64,000 nt of DNA, from NCBI GenBank assembly GCA_963785745.1, contig CAWAWR010000029.1:1-64000 (forward strand), in the 5' to 3' direction. The first letter of the stretch is position 1; each line of letters begins with the position of its first letter. The translations under genes and the position numbers were made by a program. Below the pieces are notes generated by a model, which did not search any database, was not told where the DNA came from, and worked only from the letters and a program-made list of their open reading frames with translations. This document shows, in pieces, positions 46,378 through 54,699 of the stretch. This DNA comes from VAZQ01 sp963785745 (GTDB taxonomy: Bacteria; Pseudomonadota; Alphaproteobacteria; Rhizobiales; Xanthobacteraceae).

Positions 46378-47214
46378 ATGGCGCGGGACGTGGCGCTTTA
46401 TTACGACGAACTGCATCGTTGGACGGCAAAGGACGCGGATTTTCAGGTCTTCTCGGGGCTCAAGAACGACACCATCCACCGCTTCCTGGTCGACGCAGAC
46501 ACCGGCGCGTTCTCGCCCGACACCGTCTATAAATTCATCGATCCGCACATCGCCGCGCAGTCGCCCGTGCGCGGGCTGGACGCCGGCTCGGGCTATGGCG
46601 GCACATGCTTTCGGTGCCTGCACGTCCACGGCGGTCACTGGACCGGCGTCACCATCTCGCCGCAGCAATGGACGAGCGCCAAGGCGATCGCGAAGGCGCG
46701 CGGCTTCGACCGCCGTATCGACTTCCACCTTTCGTCATACGACGCGCCGCTGCCCGGCCGCTACAATGTGGTGGTCGCGATCGAGAGCCTGATTCACTCG
46801 GCCGATCCCGCCCGCACCGTCGCCAATCTGGCCGCCGCGATCGATCCCGGCGGGCGGCTGATCCTCATCGACGACATGCCGATCGACGCGGTTGCCGCAA
46901 CCGACGCGCGGTTTCTTGCCGAGTTCAAGCGCTGCTGGCGTTGCCCGGTCGCGCCGACCGTCGAGCGATGGATCGCCATCGCGGCGGCCGCGGGATTGCG
47001 GCTGGTCAAGCGCAAGGACCTCTCGGAGCTGATGAAGCCGCGCGCGGAACACGACCTCGACGCCGCCTTCGCCGATTTGCTGACGCAGGCCGACAGCAAG
47101 GCGAGCGCCGGCTTTGCACGCCTGAGCGAGGCCGAGCTCGGCGGCCTGCATCTTGAGCGCCTGCACCGGCGCGGCACCATCCGCTACACCATGCTGGTGT
47201 TCGAGAAGGCCTGA
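46378..47214 (+). CDS. SAM-dependent methyltransferase
   Basis: A class I methyltransferase of 278 aa. It opens MARDVALYYDELHRW, then the SAM-binding motif VRGLDAGSGYGGTCFRCL (motif I), GVTISPQQWTSAKAIAKARG, VVVAIESLIHSADPARTVAN and GGRLILIDDMPIDAV. This order resembles the cyclopropane synthase/tocopherol methyltransferase group, which uses small-molecule or lipid acceptors. TTGGAGG lies 5 bases before ATG 46378, deciding the start. The acceptor is unknown. Confidence 0.87.
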   Translation: MARDVALYYDELHRWTAKDADFQVFSGLKNDTIHRFLVDADTGAFSPDTVYKFIDPHIAAQSPVRGLDAGSGYGGTCFRCLHVHGGHWTGVTISPQQWTSAKAIAKARGFDRRIDFHLSSYDAPLPGRYNVVVAIESLIHSADPARTVANLAAAIDPGGRLILIDDMPIDAVAATDARFLAEFKRCWRCPVAPTVERWIAIAAAAGLRLVKRKDLSELMKPRAEHDLDAAFADLLTQADSKASAGFARLSEAELGGLHLERLHRRGTIRYTMLVFEKA

Positions 47215-47228
47215 CGCGGTCTCACCGA

Positions 47229-48434
47229 CTATCGCCGCGCGCGCCGCGGCTTCAGAACGTCCCGGCCCGCGATCACGGCCCTCACGATGGAGATGTTCCA
47301 GTTTCCGTCCTTGAAGTCGCCGTCATCGTTGAAGAACTCCTTGATGAATTCGGGGCGAACTTCATCGGTCCAGTCGCTCTCCGGCAGCCCAAGGCCCTGA
47401 TCGCGGGTCGTCCATCCGGGCGCATGGAGATCGCCTCGCAGAACGGCGTTGTGATCGTCGAGGATCAACGTGCGGGCATGGACGTCGCCGTTGATCTCGA
47501 GCCAGCCGTGATTGTAGGTCGCCACCATGATGCCCGACGCACTCACGTTGCCGAGCACCGTGACATCCGAACAGCCGACGACGAAGTGCTCGCAGGTGAG
47601 ATTGCCGACCACGGACAAGAAAGATGCATGCGTGTCGATCTCCCAATTCAGGATCGACCCGCGGACGGTGGCATTGCCGTCGATGGCAAAGCCCGCGATC
47701 AGGTGGGGATCGAAGGTGGCATCGAGATCCAGGTCGCCGTCGATCACGGCGTCGTCCCACCAATAGCGCACGTAAGGCATGCGCCGCACTTGCCGCCGCG
47801 CCTTCTCCCGCCATTTCGGGTTGTCGTCATAGATCCGCAGCAGCATGGGATCGCTCTCGATCCGCGCGATCTCCTCGTCGGCGCTCTCGTAGTAGTTATA
47901 GAGGCATCGTTCGCCGAGCCGGCGATTGAGCCGCAACTCCTGGACGGCCTCCGGCCACGGCAGGTCGACATAGCCTTTCTCGGCCACCGTCACGCGCGCC
48001 GCTGCCGGATGCGGCGGTGGCGTGGTGCCGGTGACGTGCGCGACAGCGTCCTCGCGTTTCGCCCCCTGCTCTTTCAGCAAATCGGCGGCGGGGCAGCGCT
48101 CGGCCATGATGGCGACAACCACGTGCGCGCCGGTCATCGCCCCGGCGCCCGAGGCCTCGACGTGCAGGGCCGCACGACTGAGGATTCGCTCCAGCGTGTC
48201 GCTCACGCCCGGCGCCGCACCATCCCCGGCATGTGGCTCGCCGTCGAGACAGGCGACCAGGCGCTGCCTGAGCGTGTCGAGATCGACCTTGCAGGCGCGC
48301 AGCGTCTCGGCGGCGCGCGGCTCGTCGAGGAGCGCCAACAGCACATGTTCGGCTCCCGCCTGGGCGTGGCTCGCGGCACGGGCAAAGTCCGTGCTTCGGC
48401 GCAAGGCGGCTTCGAGGTCAGGCGCGTATGGCAT
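47229..48434 (-). CDS. Clp N-domain protein fused to a C-terminal beta-helix (polymer-forming-like) domain
   Basis: A 401-aa protein with no signal peptide. Residues 1-130 form a Clp_N repeat pair: DFARAASHAQAGAEHVLLAL, LDEPRAAETLRACKVDLDTL, then SRAALHVEASGAGAMTGAHV. This is the fold of ClpA/ClpC N-domains, but there is no AAA+ ATPase. A linker with NRRLGERCLYNYYESADEE follows. Residues 240-350 are short beta repeats (VIDGDLDLDATF, GFAIDGNATVRGSILN, VVGNLTCEHFVVG, VTVLGNVSASGIMV, EINGDVHARTLIL), like bactofilin/polymer-forming beta-helices. The function is unknown. It is convergent with the methyltransferase. Confidence 0.72.
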   Translation of the reverse strand: MPYAPDLEAALRRSTDFARAASHAQAGAEHVLLALLDEPRAAETLRACKVDLDTLRQRLVACLDGEPHAGDGAAPGVSDTLERILSRAALHVEASGAGAMTGAHVVVAIMAERCPAADLLKEQGAKREDAVAHVTGTTPPPHPAAARVTVAEKGYVDLPWPEAVQELRLNRRLGERCLYNYYESADEEIARIESDPMLLRIYDDNPKWREKARRQVRRMPYVRYWWDDAVIDGDLDLDATFDPHLIAGFAIDGNATVRGSILNWEIDTHASFLSVVGNLTCEHFVVGCSDVTVLGNVSASGIMVATYNHGWLEINGDVHARTLILDDHNAVLRGDLHAPGWTTRDQGLGLPESDWTDEVRPEFIKEFFNDDGDFKDGNWNISIVRAVIAGRDVLKPRRARR

Positions 48435-48564
48435 GGTGCCGGACAAGGTCAGGATCCTCCGAACGACAGGCCGAGGGGGGTGGCGATGCGGGTACAATCG
48501 CACCGGCCGGAATGTAAGACCCGCCATGACATTTGTGTGGCGATAGAAGCCGCTCGTTCCAGCG

Positions 48565-48978
48565 TTATTTCTTGCGCTGTTGCGCTTCATCGTGGGCCTT
48601 CAGCACGCGCTTCGGCGCCTGTTCACGCCAGACCCTGATCAGATTGGCCTTGGCCCAATCGAGATCGAGCTTCTCCGGCCGCACCAGCACGAGCGGATGG
48701 GATTTGTAGTGCGGCGTAAAGAAGAACGTGTCGGGCGCGGCCTCCACCAGAACCTCGCGCTCCTCGAACGGCACCTTGAACACCGGAGCATCCTCGTGCG
48801 GGCTCCACCAGACCCAAAGCTTGCCATGCGCCTTCAAGGTCGGCTCGCCCCAGGACGTCGTCTCCTCGACACCGGGCAGGCGCAGCTTCAACGCCATCGC
48901 CTTCAGACGAGGCCAGGCGATCCGCCGCTTCGGCTTGCGACCGCCTTTCGGCTTCGCCGCTGCAGACCGCTTCGCCAT
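48565..48978 (-). CDS. MmcQ/YjbR family DNA-binding-like protein
   Basis: A 137-aa protein of the YjbR/MmcQ (CyaY-like fold) family. A basic N-terminus (AKRSAAAKPKGGRKPKRR) precedes LKLRLPGVEETTSWGEPTLK, KLWVWWSPHEDAPVFKVPFE and VEAAPDTFFFTPHYKSHPLV, with the C-terminal helix LDWAKANLIRVWREQAPKR typical of the family. ATG 48978 follows a GATAGGA site. The family's biological role is not established. Confidence 0.85.
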   Translation of the reverse strand: MAKRSAAAKPKGGRKPKRRIAWPRLKAMALKLRLPGVEETTSWGEPTLKAHGKLWVWWSPHEDAPVFKVPFEEREVLVEAAPDTFFFTPHYKSHPLVLVRPEKLDLDWAKANLIRVWREQAPKRVLKAHDEAQQRKK

Positions 48979-48994
48979 CGTCCTATCTCGACCT

Positions 48995-49438
48995 TCACGC
49001 GTGAGCCCGTACAAGAGCATTCCAGAGAAGATAGCTCCCAAGCACAAACAATGCGGCTGCGAACAGGGCCAGAGCAACTCCGAGCCACGCATCGAATGCC
49101 CAAAACCGATAATCCGAATCTGCGGCCATGAGAAGAAGCACCGCCAGCGCCGGCAGGAGCAAAAACCGGCCGAGCTGCCTCTGCGAGCCGATAGCGGGCT
49201 GCACATAGACCTCGCTATTCGCGCTCTGCTGCAGGAACATGCCTAATATCAGCGAACCAAGTCCGGCGGATATCGCATACAGCAAGAACAGAAACACAAA
49301 AAAGAGGTCCCCAGAGCTGCCATTGCTCCAGGCCAGGACCATCACCACACTAAAAAGACCGAACAGCAGGATCGCCCCGCCCACCAAGCTCAGAACAATC
49401 CCGAGCGCGTTCACGGCAACCCTCTTTGTCGAGCTCAT
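48995..49438 (-). CDS. Membrane protein of unknown function
   Basis: A 147-aa protein with four hydrophobic segments (NALGIVLSLVGGAILLFG, LFFVFLFLLYAISAGLG, FLLLPALAVLLLMAADS and WLGVALALFAAALFVLGS). A short polar loop (QQSANSEVYVQPAIGSQRQ) lies between segments 2 and 3. Starting at ATG 49438 puts a short basic stretch before the first segment. It lies 16 bp upstream of the YjbR gene, probably co-transcribed. No family recognised. Confidence 0.68.
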   Translation of the reverse strand: MSSTKRVAVNALGIVLSLVGGAILLFGLFSVVMVLAWSNGSSGDLFFVFLFLLYAISAGLGSLILGMFLQQSANSEVYVQPAIGSQRQLGRFLLLPALAVLLLMAADSDYRFWAFDAWLGVALALFAAALFVLGSYLLWNALVRAHA

Positions 49439-49532
49439 CGGCCGTCCTCCGGGCAACGCGAACCTCCGCACGCAGCCTGGTCTCTCCAGCGCGCGATCTG
49501 TTCAGACGGACACGCGGGATTTTTTCCAGCGC

Positions 49533-50234
49533 CTATCTTGAGATCGCCACCCGCCCTTCCGCCGCCGCGACGTAGTATTCCCACGCCCGCACCGGCTCGT
49601 GCACGCGGTCGTCGCCGTTGCGGCGCGCGGCGCCTTGCGCGGAATAGAATTGCGGCGTCATGCCGGCGGCCTGTGCGCGCAATTGCAGCTCCGCCATCTC
49701 CTCCAGGAACAGCGCCTGTACGCAGGCGTGCGGCACCGTCTGCCCGACCGCGAGCATGCCGTTGCCTTGCAGGATCACCGCCTCGCCGCCGCCGAGCGCC
49801 GATGCAACGCCGTCCGCCATCTCTCCGGCCGTGATCAGGTACGGCTCGCGGAATACCGGCACCTCGACGCCGAGATTGGCGCCGAAACCGTGCGCCACTT
49901 TCAGCGACGCGCCGGCGCAGGCGTAGGCCGCAACATTGCGCGGATGCCCGCGCGCGATCGCCATCACCTCGGGCCTGCGCCGGTAGACAGCGAGATGCAT
50001 CGGCACTTCGAGCGGCGGCTTCCCCTCCCCGGCCACCTGACGGCCGTCGAGATCGAGCTCGACCAGCTCAGCCTCGGTCACCAGCCCGAGCGCGCGGCGC
50101 GGCGTGATCAGCACGCGCCCGGCGCCGATGCGGGCGCTGACATGGCCGAAGCCTTCGACGATCCGGAAGAAGGTAAGCACACGGCAGGCGGCAAGCACCT
50201 CAGCGCGCAGTTCCGGCGTGGACGCAAACGGCAT
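49533..50234 (-). CDS. Class II aldolase/adducin family protein
   Basis: A 233-aa zinc-dependent aldolase-like enzyme of the fuculose phosphate aldolase/RhaD/adducin fold. Visible: FRIVEGFGHVSARI (family start), VLITPRRALGLVTEAELVEL, the first metal His pair region in IARGHPRNVAAYACAG, GGEAVILQGNGMLAVGQTV and a third His in PHACVQALFLEEMAELQL. It ends the operon downstream of the deacetylase (4 bp gap). The substrate is unknown; the pair resembles sugar-acid or ureide catabolic modules, as inference. Confidence 0.85.
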   Translation of the reverse strand: MPFASTPELRAEVLAACRVLTFFRIVEGFGHVSARIGAGRVLITPRRALGLVTEAELVELDLDGRQVAGEGKPPLEVPMHLAVYRRRPEVMAIARGHPRNVAAYACAGASLKVAHGFGANLGVEVPVFREPYLITAGEMADGVASALGGGEAVILQGNGMLAVGQTVPHACVQALFLEEMAELQLRAQAAGMTPQFYSAQGAARRNGDDRVHEPVRAWEYYVAAAEGRVAISR

Positions 50235-50238
50235 CGAT

Positions 50239-51096
50239 CTACACTCGCTTGATCAGTCTTCGCGAGTGCGTGTCGGCGTCGCGCTGCTTGTCCATCACCC
50301 ACCGCGCGATGTCGCCGAACGACGAAAACCACACGTCGTCATGCTGGCGCATGTAGCGGAAGATTTTCTCGTACACGGCGGTGATCATCGGCCGCCCGCC
50401 GAAATGGCAGTGCAACGACAATGCGAGGAAGCCCGGCGGCTCGCATTCGCGCAGATAATCGAATGTCTCCTTGTAGACGTCCCAGATGTCCTGTGGACTT
50501 GAACGCAGCGTGCGGTTGTCGGTGAAGTCACTGCCCGGAATCTGGACGATCGGACCGGCCTCGGTCTCGACCACGCTCGGCAGATCGGTGTCGCGCGCAT
50601 CGCCATGCCAGAGTAGCTTGTCGGCGGCGAGGAATTTGCGCGTATGTTCGGTGAAGGCGGTCACCGGGCTGATCCATCCGGTGGGCCGCTGCCCGGCCGC
50701 GGCTTCAAGAATCTGGAGCGAACGCCGGATCGTGGCTTGCTCCTCCGCGGGCTCCATTCCGGTCAGGAGCTGATCCTGCAGATAGCCATGACCGGCGACG
50801 TCGTGCCCTTGCGCGACGATCGCCTTGACCGCTTCCGGGAAGATCTCCGCGCAACGCGCGTTGACGCAGAAGGTGCCGCGGATGCCGTGGCGATTGAGCA
50901 GCGCCATCAGCCGCCAGACGCCGACCTTGCCGCCGTAGCTTCCCCACGCGATGCCCGAATGGTCGATGCCCGGCTTGTGCTGCGATGCCTGCACGCCGTA
51001 GGGCGGCGCCTTGCCCTCCGACCAGGTCTCAAGCATGGCGTTGACGGTCACGGCGATGCGCTTGCCGTCGGGCCAGGCGAAAGCACGTCCACTCAT
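50239..51096 (-). CDS. Polysaccharide deacetylase family protein (PuuE-like)
   Basis: A 285-aa NodB-fold hydrolase resembling allantoinase PuuE. IAVTVNAMLETWSEGKAPPY opens the fold. GVWRLMALLNRHGIRGTFCV and NARCAEIFPEAVKAIVAQGH follow, then GHDVAGHGYLQDQ with the metal or active-site His, GWISPVTAFTEHTRKFLAAD and LSLHCHFGGRP near the end. No signal peptide, so it is cytoplasmic, unlike cell-wall deacetylases; a small-molecule amidase role is likely. ATG 51096 is used; 8 extra residues are possible upstream. It is co-transcribed with the aldolase. Confidence 0.83.
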   Translation of the reverse strand: MSGRAFAWPDGKRIAVTVNAMLETWSEGKAPPYGVQASQHKPGIDHSGIAWGSYGGKVGVWRLMALLNRHGIRGTFCVNARCAEIFPEAVKAIVAQGHDVAGHGYLQDQLLTGMEPAEEQATIRRSLQILEAAAGQRPTGWISPVTAFTEHTRKFLAADKLLWHGDARDTDLPSVVETEAGPIVQIPGSDFTDNRTLRSSPQDIWDVYKETFDYLRECEPPGFLALSLHCHFGGRPMITAVYEKIFRYMRQHDDVWFSSFGDIARWVMDKQRDADTHSRRLIKRV

Positions 51097-51275
51097 GTTG
51101 CGGTCCCCGATGTCCTTCAAAGTTCATCGGTCAGGGCCAAGGCCCCGTCAAGGCTTCGTCAGGCCGGGGCGACCGCAAGGAATTGGCAATCAAGCTCGGC
51201 GGTGCTGACCTGGCTGTGCACGATCACGCTGGCCGTCAGCGGCGCTCGCAAGCTCTTTTCCGGAAGTCGGCGTGA

Positions 51276-51824
51276 TCAGGCGGCGTGGCAATCGTCGGCT
51301 TGGTGGTCGTCAGCCTGGTGGTCGTCGGCGTGGGGAGCATCGCTCTGGCCGACGTGGCTGCGCGGCTCCGGCACGTAAAACTTTCCGCGCTGGACCATCG
51401 CCCGCGGATTCATGACGATCGACAGCAGGCGCTCCTGCAATGCGCGCGGCGACGTCGGCTTGACCAGGAACTCATGCACGCCGAGTTGCATCGCTTCCGC
51501 GACATTGGACCGGTTCGCGCAAGCCGTGAGCATGATGATCGGCAGGTGCGGTTTCGGGAACACGTCCGGCGAGCGCACGATCCGCACCACCTGCGCACCG
51601 CTGAGCAACGGAAGGTCCCAGTCGATGAGCGCCACGTCGGGATTGGCGGTCCGGATGATATCGAGCGCGGCGACGCCATCACCCGCCTCGTAGATTGTCT
51701 TGGCGCCGATGTTCATGAGCATCATGCGCGTGAGCTTGCGCATGTACAGGCTCTCGTCGACGACCAGAATGCCAAGGTTTTCAATCAGCTTTTCGGCCTG
51801 TTTCGCGGACATCGGAACTGGCAC
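51276..51824 (-). CDS. CheY-like response regulator with His/Asp-rich tail
   Basis: A single receiver-domain protein of 182 aa with no output domain. ILVVDESLYMRKLTRMMLMN (one acidic residue after VV, then Ser), the phospho-acceptor Asp in VALIDWDLPLLSGAQVVRIV, IIMLTACANRSN and the Lys in FLVKPTSPRALQERL. The C-terminal tail VPEPRSHVGQSDAPH is followed by a DDHQA repeat and CHAA, a possible metal-binding end. The start may be GTG 51824 or ATG 51812. Proteins of this type act through protein contacts; no kinase lies nearby. Confidence 0.85.
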   Translation of the reverse strand: MPVPMSAKQAEKLIENLGILVVDESLYMRKLTRMMLMNIGAKTIYEAGDGVAALDIIRTANPDVALIDWDLPLLSGAQVVRIVRSPDVFPKPHLPIIMLTACANRSNVAEAMQLGVHEFLVKPTSPRALQERLLSIVMNPRAMVQRGKFYVPEPRSHVGQSDAPHADDHQADDHQADDCHAA

Positions 51825-51970
51825 TCGCTCTAATTGCTAGATGCCCTATTTTCCGCCTCCGGAACTGCGATTCCGATAATGTAGATAGATCAATTTTTAT
51901 GAATTCCGCTGCGGATTAGAAACCAACACGCATCGGGCGCCGCGGATTCCCAGTGCAGATGGCGATTCCG

Positions 51971-52627
51971 TCAATGCCGGAGAATGGCGTTGACCCAATA
52001 GCAATTGCCGGCCTGCCGCTCGAAGATCGCGCCCCAGTCGATCGCGCGCGCTGCGTCATTCGACTGGAACTGGACCCGGAACTGCGCGATTTCCGCCGCA
52101 TCGTTGATCACGAATTTTCTCACGCCGCTCGAAGGCTTCCAGGTGAGGATGTCCTTGGTCTGCTCGTTGCGGGTGCTGAAGACGTACTCGTCGGCGCTGA
52201 GCCGGAGCGCCTTGCGCTGCAGCCCCGCCATCATGTCGTCGGCCTTGAGCAGGATGGCATTGCCGATGTCGTTGATCGAAATCCGCCGCCAACCCGGCTC
52301 ATCGCGCGGCTCATCGATGAGCGGGATGACCAGGAAGTGCAGCGCCTTGGACTCCTGGGTCGCCTGCTCGTCGCATTGCTTCATCGCCGTTTCCAGCCAG
52401 CTGAAATCGCCTTCCGCGCGCTGCGGAACCGCTGTTCCACTCGGGTCCGGAGACCGTCCCGTCAGCATCACCGCGCCAATCGCGACCGCCGCAAGGCATA
52501 GGGCGGCCAACGCCACGGCAATCACGACGGTCTTGCGCCGCGACGAAGTGGGCGCACCGCAGTAGTCGCAGGTACGAGCGCCCTTTGGAATCCGTTCCCC
52601 GCAATTTCGACAGTCGGTGTCGCTCAT
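51971..52627 (-). CDS. Zinc-ribbon single-pass membrane protein
   Basis: A 218-aa protein with an N-terminal zinc ribbon CRNCGERIPKGARTCDYCG (CxxC...CxxC), a membrane helix (TVVIAVALAALCLAAVAIGA) and a periplasmic domain (GDFSWLETAMKQCDEQAT, LHFLVIPLIDEPRDEPGW, ISINDIGNAILLKADDM, ALRLSADEYVFST) ending AGNCYWVNAILRH. The frame is intact. The domain is found as a hypothetical protein in Bradyrhizobium-type genomes as far as I recall; the function is unknown. Confidence 0.75.
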   Translation of the reverse strand: MSDTDCRNCGERIPKGARTCDYCGAPTSSRRKTVVIAVALAALCLAAVAIGAVMLTGRSPDPSGTAVPQRAEGDFSWLETAMKQCDEQATQESKALHFLVIPLIDEPRDEPGWRRISINDIGNAILLKADDMMAGLQRKALRLSADEYVFSTRNEQTKDILTWKPSSGVRKFVINDAAEIAQFRVQFQSNDAARAIDWGAIFERQAGNCYWVNAILRH

Positions 52628-52802
52628 GTTCCAGAATCAATGCCAGATGCCGCGCCAGTTCAGCGAAATCTTCCGTGGGATTCAACTCTGCGGTTGAGCA
52701 CCGGAATCGCCCGCGCGCAAGGCAAAATCGAGGCGAAAGAGCCAATGCACAGCTCCGGCGCGGCGCCTTGCCTCCGCAAACGATAGCGCCGAAGATGGCG
52801 CC

Positions 52803-53096
52803 ATGAGACGGGCAATTGCGTCCCTATGCGTGTGCTGGCTGGCCTGGTGCGGCACACCGCGCACCAACACCGTGCCGCTGGCTTTCGGGATGACGCCGGC
52901 CGAAGCCTCGGCCGCCCTGGGGTTGCCACTGCTGTACCATTCCGGCCGACCCGGCTCGGAAATCTACGTTGCCGCAGGCCCCGCCGGTATTCCCGGCTTC
53001 TATCCGACCGATCACGGCATCGCCCTGCAGTTTCGCCGCGGGCGGCTGACGGGCTGGAAGAAAGACTGGCAACTGCGGCGGCCGGGACCATTCTGA
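52803..53096 (+). CDS. Small exported protein of unknown function
   Basis: A 97-aa protein with a signal sequence (MRRAIASLCVCWLAWCGT) and a compact domain: LAFGMTPAEASAALGLPLLY, IYVAAGPAGIPGFY and HGIALQFRRGRLTGWKKDWQ. The pattern 'GMT...AALG.P' followed by strands and 'F..G.L..W' is like SmpA/OmlA (BamE) folds, by eye. It is 5 bp upstream of the flavin oxidoreductase gene on the same strand. Ordinary composition supports real coding. Confidence 0.65.
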   Translation: MRRAIASLCVCWLAWCGTPRTNTVPLAFGMTPAEASAALGLPLLYHSGRPGSEIYVAAGPAGIPGFYPTDHGIALQFRRGRLTGWKKDWQLRRPGPF

Positions 53097-53101
53097 ACCG
53101 G

Positions 53102-54142
53102 ATGGCTGGCCCAAGCATTCCGCTCTCCGTCCTCGATTTGTCGCCGGTGTCTGCCGGTTCGTCCGGCGCGACCGCGTTGCGCAACTCGATCGACCTCGCG
53201 CAATTCGCGGAGCGGCTCGGCTTCAACCGCTACTGGGTGGCCGAGCATCACAATCTGCCGTCGGTCGCGAGCTCGGCGCCTGAGATCATGATCGGGCAGA
53301 TCGCGGCGGCGACCTCGCAGATCCGCGTTGGTTCCGGCGGAGTCATGTTGCCGAACCACGCGCCGCTGATGGTGGCAGAGCGGTTCAAGGTGCTGGAAGC
53401 CTTGTTCCCCGGCCGCATCGATCTCGGCATCGGACGCGCGCCCGGCACCGATCCGGTGACCTCCTATGCGCTGCGCCGCCGCCAACAGCAGGGCACGGAA
53501 GACGACTTCCTGGAGCGGTTTCAGGAATTGATCCTGTTCGAGAGCAACGCCTATCCGGAGGGCCATCCGTTCCGCAACGTGCACGCGATGCCGGCCGATG
53601 TCGCGCTGCCGCCGATCTGGCTCCTTGGCTCGAGCGGCTACAGCGCGCAGCTCGCCGGTATGGTGGGCGCGGGCTTTTCGTTCGCGCATCATTTCTCCGA
53701 CTACGACGCCGTCGCCGCGATGCTGAGCTACCGCGAGCATTTCCGCCCGTCGCAGGCGCGCGCGACACCGTATTCCATGCTCGGCGTTGCGGTGGTCTGC
53801 GCCGACAGCGACGCCGAAGCGGACCGGCTGGCGACCACGCTCGATCTCAATTGGGTGCGCCGCGCCCGCGGTGAATTGCTGCCGCTCGCGAGTCCCGAAG
53901 AAGCGCAGAATTATCCCTACGCCCCGGTCGACCTGGAGCGGATCCGCCACCGCCGCGCCCGGCTGTTCGCGGGCACGCCCGAGACGATCCTCGCAAAGCT
54001 TGCGCCGCTGATCGAGGCGACCAAGGCCGACGAGCTGATGATCACGACGATGATCTACGATCATGCGGCACGGCGGCATTCCTACGAGCTCCTGGCCAGT
54101 GCCTTCGGTCTCACGCGCCGCGCCGCTTCGGCCGCACATTAA
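53102..54142 (+). CDS. LLM class flavin-dependent oxidoreductase (MsnO8 family)
   Basis: A luciferase-like monooxygenase of 346 aa. LSVLDLSPVSAGSSGATALR is the family start; then YWVAEHHNLPSVASSAPEIM, IRVGSGGVMLPNHAPLMVAE, FPGRIDLGIGRAPGTDP, IWLLGSSGYSAQLAGMVGAG and FSFAHHFSDYDAVAAM. The intact frame extends upstream, but ATG 53102 marks where homology begins. These proteins use reduced flavin; the substrate of this group is unknown. A terminator hairpin lies beyond the stop, serving the next gene from the other side. Confidence 0.9.
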   Translation: MAGPSIPLSVLDLSPVSAGSSGATALRNSIDLAQFAERLGFNRYWVAEHHNLPSVASSAPEIMIGQIAAATSQIRVGSGGVMLPNHAPLMVAERFKVLEALFPGRIDLGIGRAPGTDPVTSYALRRRQQQGTEDDFLERFQELILFESNAYPEGHPFRNVHAMPADVALPPIWLLGSSGYSAQLAGMVGAGFSFAHHFSDYDAVAAMLSYREHFRPSQARATPYSMLGVAVVCADSDAEADRLATTLDLNWVRRARGELLPLASPEEAQNYPYAPVDLERIRHRRARLFAGTPETILAKLAPLIEATKADELMITTMIYDHAARRHSYELLASAFGLTRRAASAAH

Positions 54143-54199
54143 ATTTTCGACACGGTCGCGAACTGCCACGCCCCGGCAAACGCCAACGCAAAAAACAAA

Positions 54200-54223
54200 G
54201 AGCCCCGGACGATGCCGGGGCTC
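54200..54223 (-). terminator. Rho-independent terminator (copy 1 of duplicated pair)
   Basis: Arms GAGCCCCGG(C) / (G)CCGGGGCTC; on the minus strand followed by TTTGTTTTTT. It ends the small His-rich gene. The same hairpin, loop included, recurs at 54651-54674. Confidence 0.85.
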
Positions 54224-54250
54224 CCGTGATCTTGCGATCAGGCCGAGGAC

Positions 54251-54466
54251 TTAGTGGACGTGCCAGTGGCAGCGACGGTGCCAATGGTTGTAGTGCCAGA
54301 ACCACCGGCAGTGACGGTGCACATGGTGGTGATGGAAGTGGTAGTGACCGTGATAGCGGTGCCAGTGGCGCCAGCCGTGGGCATCCGCGTTGCTGGTCGT
54401 GGTCAGGGTCGCCGCACCGAGCGTGAGGGCGCCGGCCAGAGCGAGCATTACAGTACGAGTGAGCAT
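54251..54466 (-). CDS. Small exported His/Trp-rich protein
   Basis: A 71-aa protein. The signal peptide MLTRTVMLALAGALTLGAA is cut near ADA; the mature part is almost only His, Trp, Arg and Tyr (HGWRHWHRYHGHYHFHHH and HRHCRWFWHYNHWHRRC). Such His-rich exported peptides may bind zinc, copper or nickel; this is composition-based inference. AAGAGGAAG precedes ATG 54466. It is in tandem with the larger His-rich gene at 54700 and shares its terminator sequence. Confidence 0.72.
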   Translation of the reverse strand: MLTRTVMLALAGALTLGAATLTTTSNADAHGWRHWHRYHGHYHFHHHHVHRHCRWFWHYNHWHRRCHWHVH

Positions 54467-54650
54467 GGACTTCCTCTTGGAGCTACGGGTTTGTCCATCC
54501 GCACTATTGGTCGCGAGACCGTCGCGCTGCGTTCAAGCCGTTGATCCATTTAATCTTTCGTTCATTGCCCATTCATCGATGCGGCGCCGATGAGACGGCG
54601 CGTTAATTTGACGACGACGATTGATCGCGATCGCAGCAAACAAAAGCAAA

Positions 54651-54674
54651 GAGCCCCGGACGATGCCGGGGCTC
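54651..54674 (-). terminator. Rho-independent terminator (copy 2 of duplicated pair)
   Basis: Identical in stem and loop to the hairpin at 54200-54223, with the minus-strand T-rich side CTTTGCTTTTG. It ends the larger His-rich gene. Confidence 0.8.
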
Positions 54675-54699
54675 CAAGTTTTCGCTCTTGTTGTTATTG

